DNA from: Prorocentrum cordatum
Lineage: Eukaryota > Sar > Dinophyceae > Prorocentrales > Prorocentraceae
Length of the DNA stretch: 64,000 nucleotides
Assembly: GCA_963575745.1 (NCBI GenBank)
Contig: CAUYUJ010014193.1
Span: forward strand, 113,841-177,840
Direction of reading: 5' to 3'
The notes beneath the pieces were generated by a model. It was not told where the DNA came from. It worked only from the letters and a program-made list of their open reading frames with translations, and made no database searches. Position 1 is the first letter of the stretch. Every line of letters starts with the position of its first letter. A program made the position numbers and the translations under genes. Below, one piece after another: positions 57,658 through 64,000 of this stretch.

Positions 57658-58365
57658 GCGTATCAGGCCGAGCGCAAGAGGGGGGGTAGTAAAGGAGGGA
57701 CATAGAGCATAGAGTCCGCTCACGCAGCCGATTTCCCCGGCATCTCCCTGCGCAGGAGGCGCGAGTGATGCGCCTGGCGCCGAGGCCGAAGCCAACTGCT
57801 TGCAACAGATTTCGCCCCCCCGCACCCCCCTTCTCTCTCAGCCCCCCATCGTCACCGTGTAAGCATTTGTAGGGCATCCCGCCGCAAGTGTGCGATGTAT
57901 AGGATTGCTGCCGCTGCGCCGTCAGTGCGCGGGTGCTTCTCACTCAAATGTGGTCTGAAACTTCTGATTATTCTGATTCGTATTGAAAATATTCATTTGC
58001 CCGTCCTGGGAAGCTGAAAGATACGGACACCGCTGCGTACTACCCGGACCTCACCCGAGGTGCATTCTGGCCAGAATTCCGAAGCTTATCAAGCCGGGGC
58101 GGCCAGGGCCTCCCAGGAGGCACAAAAAAGGCGACAACGAGGCAAGGGTAGCGGGTAGAGGTGCCGGTACCGATACCCGACCCTCTTCTGATACAAGTAT
58201 CCTTGTCATGACTCTGAGTGCGCTTCTTCCTATTATTACACTCGTATTTCTCTTCGTCCGAATCTGTATAAAGAAAATCCTGCAGGCCTCGCGTTGCAAC
58301 TTAATGATACCGGAGAAAAACTCCAATCCGATGTTTTTAATATTCCAATTGCTCCCCTTGTAATC
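57658..58365. other. Unassigned sequence
   Basis: No gene or repeat recognised. 57940-58320 is less GC-rich but its frames have no recognisable domain. Confidence 0.4.
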
Positions 58366-58635
58366 GGGCTATAGGGTGGGCTATAGGGCTATAGGGCTAT
58401 AGGGCTATCGGGCTATAGGGCTATAGGGCTATCTGGCTATAGGGCTATAGGGCTATAGGACTGTGACCTATAGGGCCATAGGACTATAGGGCTATGGGGC
58501 TATAGATCTATATGGGCTATGGGGCTATAGGGCTATAGGGATATAAGGCTATTAGGGCTATAGGGATATAAGGCTATAGGGCTACAGGGCTATAGGGCTA
58601 TACGGCTATAGGGCTACTGGGCTATAGGGCTACTG
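58366..58635. repeat. GGGCTATAG 9-bp minisatellite
   Basis: About 28 copies of GGGCTATAG with single-base variants (GGGATATAA, GGGCTACTG, GGACTATAG). Confidence 0.95.
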
Positions 58636-58715
58636 AGCCGATTTACGTCGGATCCACGTCGGATTTACGTCGGATTTACGTCGGGTTCACGTCGGATTAC
58701 GTCGAATTTATGTCG
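58636..58715. repeat. TTTACGTCGGA 12-bp repeat
   Basis: TTTACGTCGGAT recurs five to six times immediately after the 9-bp minisatellite. Confidence 0.85.
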
Positions 58716-59301
58716 GACTGGCGCCGGAGCATCGTCGCGCAAACGTCGACCCATAGCTTACGGACCTGACGTGTGAACTAGACAATACTACTATTACGCG
58801 CCGCGCGAAGTCTCCAGGATGTTCCTCATAATGATCTTACTCCTTCCCCTCTCGTGTGACCCGAGGTGTGGCCGGGCGGCGACGTCGCCTGGCTCCCCAG
58901 CCGCCGCTTCGCCCGCGGGGCCGCCGCCGCCGGGCTCTGCGGCCGCACCCTCGCTCTCCGCGCCGTGCGCCGCGCCGCGCGGGCTGGCGGCCTCCTCCTC
59001 CTCCTCTTCCTCCTCCTCGGGGATTTTAGGAGGCAGTTTTTTTTTGTTTTGACGTTGTTTCCCAGCGCACGATATTCGTTTTGTCTTTGTTTCCCATCGC
59101 AAGATGACACCACAGATGAAAGAAAAAGATGTGTCTCAAATGCAACCTCTTTGTTTCACCATACCGAGCACACCATGCCCCTGGACCCCTTTCAAAGCAG
59201 GGATCAACAGAGCACAGATTTTAGGAGGCAACTACTGGGAGGTCTTCGTCGGAAGAATCCGAACGAAAGTTGAGCCCCATTGGGGGGCTGCTACGCCAGA
59301 T
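58716..59301. other. Unassigned sequence
   Basis: No gene recognised. Confidence 0.4.
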
Positions 59302-59440
59302 TGTGCCGCGAGCTAAGCGGGATTAAGCCGGATAAAGCTGGGACAGCCGCACAATCCGGGATCAAGTCGGATTAAGCCGGACTTCGGACCAGGGCAAAGT
59401 CCGAATTTGACCTCGCAGGAGCTGCATCCGAAGGGATTCG
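59302..59440 (+). repeat. Dispersed repeat family E, copy 2
   Basis: GCGGGATTAAGCCGGAT units lead to TTCGGACCAGGGCAAAGTCC and GGAGCTGCATCCGAAG, matching 12718-12860. Confidence 0.65.
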
Positions 59441-59744
59441 AATGAGGGACAGGAACTTTTGCGCAGCGCGTCGCGGCGGCGGTCCTGGCGACACGCTATG
59501 CCATGCAAGCGGACAGCGTGCCGCTCCGGTCTGCGGGGTAAGCGGTAAGCGGCTTCGAAAGGTTCGGTACGTTGACGCTCGAGGTCCGGGACGCGACTGG
59601 CGTGCCACACCGAGGCGTGGTAGGCCAGAACCGGCGTCGCGACACTTGGATCCAGCGTTCCTGACCGTACGTCAGGACAGCCCCCAGGCGTTGGCATCTC
59701 GGGCGGGTGATGGGGGGTGACCCAAATAGGGGTGATCCCTCTCT
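59441..59744. other. Unassigned sequence
   Basis: No gene or repeat recognised. Confidence 0.4.
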
Positions 59745-60560
59745 TGAGCCCATCTTGGGGCCGTTTTCAGGGCCTCTGACGCCGTCTTGGGCGCCCCTGT
59801 GGCCGTCATGGAGCCATATGAGGCCGTCCCTGGGAGGCTCCTGGGTCAGATACAGTTCCTAAGTCCCTGGAAGGGTCCTGGATCCCTAGAGTCCTGGGGG
59901 TCGTAGTTCAGTCGAAGGGCGCCCCTTTCCTTTAATCCCTCCAAAATGCTCCAGGACGGGTCAGGAGTGCCCGAAAAGGCCCCCAAGACGATCTAAGAGG
60001 GCCCCGAATCGCCGAACGATCTGTCCAAGACGCCTTGGCGGCCTCCAGACGGCCCATGGGGCATGCAAGACGCCTCAAGAGGCCTCCATGAGCACTCCCA
60101 AGAAACCTCTAAGAGGAACACATCGCAAATTCCCTGTAAGTTTTTGAAAGATTCTGGCGGTCTCGCCTTTTCCGCTTCCCGACGCTCCAAGACGACCCAA
60201 GAGGCCCCCAAGATCGCCACAAGACGGCCCAAAGTCCTCCAAGAGGATCCCAAAATGGCCCAAGAGGGCCCCAAGACGGCCCGAGACAACTCCAAGACAG
60301 GCCAAGAGGCACCCAAGTCGGCTCCAAGAGGGTGCCCAGACAGGAGGCCCGAACGGACATCTCAAGCCCTCGCCTCCGAGAAGCGCTCAGGACGCCCCAA
60401 GAGCCCTCCAAGACGCCCCAAAGAAGCCACCAGGAAGCCCTTGGAGACCCCGGAGAGGCACCCAAGAGGCCCCCCAAGAGTGTTCCAAAGCGCCCCCAAA
60501 TCGCCCACCAGAGGCCCCCGAAAGTACTCCGAAGAGACCCCGACAAGCATCCTTAGAACT
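59745..60560. repeat. Family C degenerate repeat
   Basis: CCAAGACGGCCC, AGAGGCCCCCAAG units; the stretch from 60150 aligns with 80-300. Confidence 0.75.
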
Positions 60561-60639
60561 CTGACCCACGTGAGCGTCGTCGTCGTCGTCGCCGCCTTTT
60601 GCACCCCCGGTGCTCCGCAACCTTACCTCGACCTCTCCC

Positions 60640-60838
60640 TCCCCCTCCTCCTCCTCCTCCTCCTCCTCCTCCTCCTCCTCCTCCTCCTCCTGCTCCACCA
60701 CCGACACAGTCGCAAGCTGGAACTCCTGGAACTCTTCCTGATCCACCGCGTCCTCCGCGTCCTCCTCATCCTCCTGCTCCTCCTCCTCCTCCTCCTCCTC
60801 CTCCTCCTCCTCCTCCTCGTCCTCGTCGTCGTCTTAAT
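60640..60838. repeat. CCT microsatellite in two blocks
   Basis: CTCCTC runs at 60643-60690 and 60770-60822 with unique sequence between. Confidence 0.9.
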
Positions 60839-60889
60839 GGTCGGCGGCACCGGCCGCAAGGCCTTCACATCATGTTTGCCTCTCGAGGC

Positions 60890-61260
60890 ACTCGTCTGGG
60901 GCCTCGGGCGCTCAGTGAAGCCTGCCCCGGGCCGTCCCGGCGCCTTCTTGGGGTATCCAGGGAGCCTCGCGGGGCTGTCTTGGAGGTTTCGCGACCCTGC
61001 GGGCATCATGGAGCCCTGTTAGGCCGTCCCGGGGCCCTCCTGGGAGCCTCTTGGCCCGTCTTGAAATGGTGTTGGAAAACTCTTTGGCCGACGTGGAATG
61101 TCGGAATCTCGAACAGTAGAGGGCACCACAAACATAAAAACACCAAAGGGCGATCAACAACTGTGGCCTCTCGGGGCGCTTGTCTAGGGCCTCGGGCGCC
61201 CACTGCAGCCTGCCTGGGGCCGTCCCGGGGCCGTCATGAGACCTCTGGGGAGCTTCTTAA
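60890..61260 (-). repeat. Family C degenerate repeat, reversed
   Basis: GGGGCCTCGGGCG and GGGGCCGTC units; complement of the family C motif. GGGCGCTTGTCTAGGGCCTC-like words occur twice (60885 and 61170). Confidence 0.65.
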
Positions 61261-61330
61261 CGCGAAAGGCTCGAAATTTCGGTTCCTGCTTCCCCTCTGG
61301 AAGCAATCTTGAGGCCGTCTGTAAGGTTAG

Positions 61331-61490
61331 GTCGGGCATGTCCCCCTACAGGCGGACTTCTGGACGAAAAAATAGCCTGGCGAGAGACCCAACCATGCGC
61401 AATTGTGAATACCGCAATTGTGAATAGATTCTTCGGTGGCGCTCCCTATGGGGTCACGAGCCGTATGAGGGGCGTGCCGAATTGCGCAAT
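61331..61490 (+). repeat. F2 left end joined to head of composite satellite family G, copy 2
   Basis: GTCGGGCATGTCCCCCTACA (61331-61350) is an F2 end without its partner; it runs into AATAGCCTGGCGAGAGACCC and GTGAATACCGCAATTGTG, the head seen at 32967, and one partial satellite unit (CCCTATGGGGTCACGAG). Confidence 0.75.
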
Positions 61491-62757
61491 AGGGTGCACA
61501 ACGCGAACGAAAACGATAGGTCTGAATATGAAAGCTTGGGCGCGTGCGAGTCTAAGCGCGAGTGAATCTGATTATGAGTGAATACGCGCGCGATTGATTC
61601 GATCTGCATGACTGCGAGTATGGGGTCGCCTAGTGTAAATGCATGCGACTGCGAATGATGGTTTGGGTCTGCCTGACTCTGAGAACACGCGACACTGCGC
61701 ATAGTTTCCGCAAGGAGTTTTCCTGGGAACCCCGACAACAGCGCCCGCGCGCCGCGACGCCCATGTCGGCGCGCCCCACACGAGGATCGCGCCCGCTCCC
61801 CCCCCCCTCTCTTCCTTCCTACTCGCCCGCGCGCTCCAAAGTTCAAGGCTGCGGGCGCCGCGCAACGCGGGGCCCCCGAGACGCGCGCAGGTCGCCACGA
61901 AAAGGGTCGCAGTGACGCGCGCAGTTCGTCCGCTACGCGGATCGCAGGCTAACCGATGGCGCGCGCGGCTCTGGCCGCCGGGCGGAGCGACGAGGGGCGA
62001 GCGAGGCGCTGGGCAGAGCGCAGCGCGGAGTTCGCGCGACGCGCGCTGGTCGCGCCGAGAGGATCTCAGCGACGCGCGCGGCTCGTCCGCGACGCGAGGC
62101 CAAACGGTCGGGCAGCCAAGAGAGGGCCCCGCTGGGGCGGGCCGCTTCTCAGGTTTGCCCTCGCGGATAAACTCAGTGAAACCGAGCACCGCGGCGAGGG
62201 CCGTGGCTTCCCTCCTGCACCGCCTCGCGCGCGCCGCAAGCTGCTCCAGCTGCTTCCGCAAGCCCGCCGGCGGCCCAGCCAGGAAGAACTCGATGCGCGG
62301 CGCCCGCATGAGCAGGAGGTCCTCGTGGCGCGCGGCGCGCGAGAGGAGCGCGTAGGAGCTCCAGCCACCAAGGCAACCAGTCGTCGTCCTCCTTCTTGCC
62401 GTTCCCGACCTCGTGGCGGCCGCAGTCCAGGATCACGCCTGGGCGACGCCGGCCGAGGGAGCGGTGCGCCGGGCAGCCGACGGCCCAGGGCGAGAGTCCA
62501 CAGGACCGAGGTCTGGCTGCGGACTGCTCGCTCCATGGAAATCTGGCCGTCCCCGGAGCGCCCTTCCCTCGCCCCGTCGCCTTCTCGCATGGAGCGCCCC
62601 CAGCACGCCGCCGCGGCGATTGCCCTGCCGCGCGAGAACGGGAAGCCGGTCCGGGTGACCTTGGAGGTGCGGAAGGTGAACGGCTCCGACGTACGGGGCT
62701 CGATGAACACCAGCGGGTCCGCGAGGTCCCCCGTGAGGCTGTCGTCGTGGCGCTTCA
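61491..62757 (-). pseudogene. 1.27-kb interruption of satellite copy 2, possible gene fragment
   Basis: Relative to the array at 33 kb, this sequence separates the head and first unit from the rest. On the minus strand short protein-like readings occur in different frames: SLTGDLADPLVFIEPRTSEP and FRTSKVTRTGFPFSRGR (about 62730-62620), VILDCGRHEVGNGKKEDDDW (about 62436-62375), and EFFLAGPPAGLRKQLEQLA to LAAVLGFTEFIREGKPEKRP (about 62295-62130). Together they look like a frameshifted or multi-exon host-gene piece. The lower part (61840-62120) is CGCG-rich repeat. No family recognised. Confidence 0.3.
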
Positions 62758-63470
62758 GGTCGTCCACGAAACGTGTGACGGGTGTGCCGAATTGGGTGTG
62801 CGGGGCGCGTGCGGGCGGCGGCACTGGAGCCTTCGGTGCAGCTCCCTCTGGGGCCGCGAAACGTGTGAGGGGTGTGCCGAATTGGGTGTGCGGGACGCAT
62901 GCGGGCGGCGGCGTTGGAGCCTTCGGTGGCCGAATTGGGTGCGGGACGCATGCGGGCGGCGGCACTGGAGCCTTCGGTGGAGCTCCCTATGGGGCCACGA
63001 AATGTGTGAGGGGGGTGCCGAATTGGGTGTGCGGGACGCATGCGGCCGGCGGCATTGGGGCCTTCGGTGGAGCTCCCTTTGGGGCCACGAAGCGTGTGAG
63101 CGGTGTGCCGAAGTGGGTGTGCGGGACGCATGCGGCCGGCGGCACTGTGGCCTTCGGTGGAGTCCCCTATGGGGCCGCGAGACGTGTGAGGGGTGTGCCG
63201 AAGTGGGTGTGCGGAGCGCATGCGGGCGGCGGCACTGGGGCCTTCGGTGGAGCTCCCTATGGGGCCGCGAAACATTTGAGGGGTGTGCCGGATTGGGCGT
63301 GCGGGACGCATGCGGCCGGCGGCACTGGGGCCTCAGGTGGAGCTCGCTATGGGGCCACGAATCGTGTGAGGGGTGTGCCGAAGTGGGTGTGCGGAACGCA
63401 TGCGGCCGGCGGCACTGGGGCCTTCGGTGGAGCTCCCCATGGGGCCATGAAACGTGTGAGGGGTGTGCCG
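62758..63470 (+). repeat. Composite satellite family G, copy 2 (7-8 diverged 90-bp units)
   Basis: Units share CGAAACGTGTGAGGGGTGTG and CCTTCGGTGGAGCTCCCTAT with the 33-kb array but differ in the middle (GAATTGGGTGTGCGGGACGC instead of GAATGGGGGGTGGAACC). Units are more diverged from each other than in copy 1. Confidence 0.92.
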
Positions 63471-63855
<385 letters not shown>

Positions 63856-63955
63856 GAGGGAGGAGGGGGAGGAGGAGGGAGGACGCGGGGCGCTGTCTCT
63901 TCGAAACGAGGACCCAACACCACAGGATGGTTGGGAAATGCCCAAGAAATGTTGC
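63856..63955 (+). repeat. Tail of composite satellite family G, copy 2
   Basis: GGGAGGAGG-type purines, then CTCTTCGAAACGAGGACCCA, CACCACAGG and TGGTTGGGAAAT, the same as at 35730-35800. Confidence 0.85.
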
Positions 63956-64000
63956 AACGCGTTCAAAAATCCACAGACTATGTTTGGACTATGTTTTGAT

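Overview
This window looks like nuclear DNA of a dinoflagellate with a large, repeat-inflated genome. The evidence is three strong matches to the dinoflagellate trans-spliced leader (DinoSL) and a fourth weak one, a LINE and a GIY-YIG/reverse-transcriptase element, and an extreme load of triplet microsatellites, minisatellites and foldback elements. I cannot name the species. No conserved host housekeeping gene, rRNA, tRNA or CRISPR array was seen.

Layout. 1-5.6 kb: degenerate GC-rich repeats, a CAGCCT tract, a 73-bp minisatellite, two pieces of a composite repeat (family A), a foldback element and GTCGGC/GAG microsatellites. 5.64-11.31 kb (minus strand): a nearly full-length LINE with ORF1, an APE endonuclease/RT ORF2, a 3' hairpin and a spliced-leader relic at its exact 5' end, bracketed on both sides by GGA repeats. 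11.3-26.1 kb: dispersed repeats, several inverted-repeat (MITE-like) elements, a second family A copy, a ~970-bp AGT tract and one possible decayed gene. 26.17-31.99 kb: an element with 209-bp identical terminal direct repeats. It encodes an N-terminal GIY-YIG nuclease, a YVDD reverse transcriptase and an Arg/Gly-rich C-terminal region. Several overlapping small ORFs with membrane-like segments surround these domains. 33-35.8 kb: a 90-bp satellite. 36.6-37.6 kb: the best family A copy.

39.2-44.1 kb: a large transposase-like ORF and a probable separated C-terminal piece, with microsatellite and foldback DNA between them. 44.86-48.4 kb: two gene units, each preceded 50-55 bases upstream by a decayed spliced leader (one strong match, one weak), which suggests retroposed mRNAs. 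The second is one continuous frame interrupted by a single TGA. 48.4-64 kb: purine/pyrimidine repeats, dispersed families, CGA, GGA and GAT microsatellites, a GGGCTATAG minisatellite, and a second satellite array interrupted by 1.3 kb that may carry a gene fragment.

The recurring theme is RNA-mediated insertion next to GGA/TCC-type tracts. The LINE, the GIY-YIG/RT element and the spliced-leader relics all abut such tracts. The most interesting candidate for a new system is the 5.8-kb GIY-YIG/RT element with its overlapping membrane-protein-like frames.
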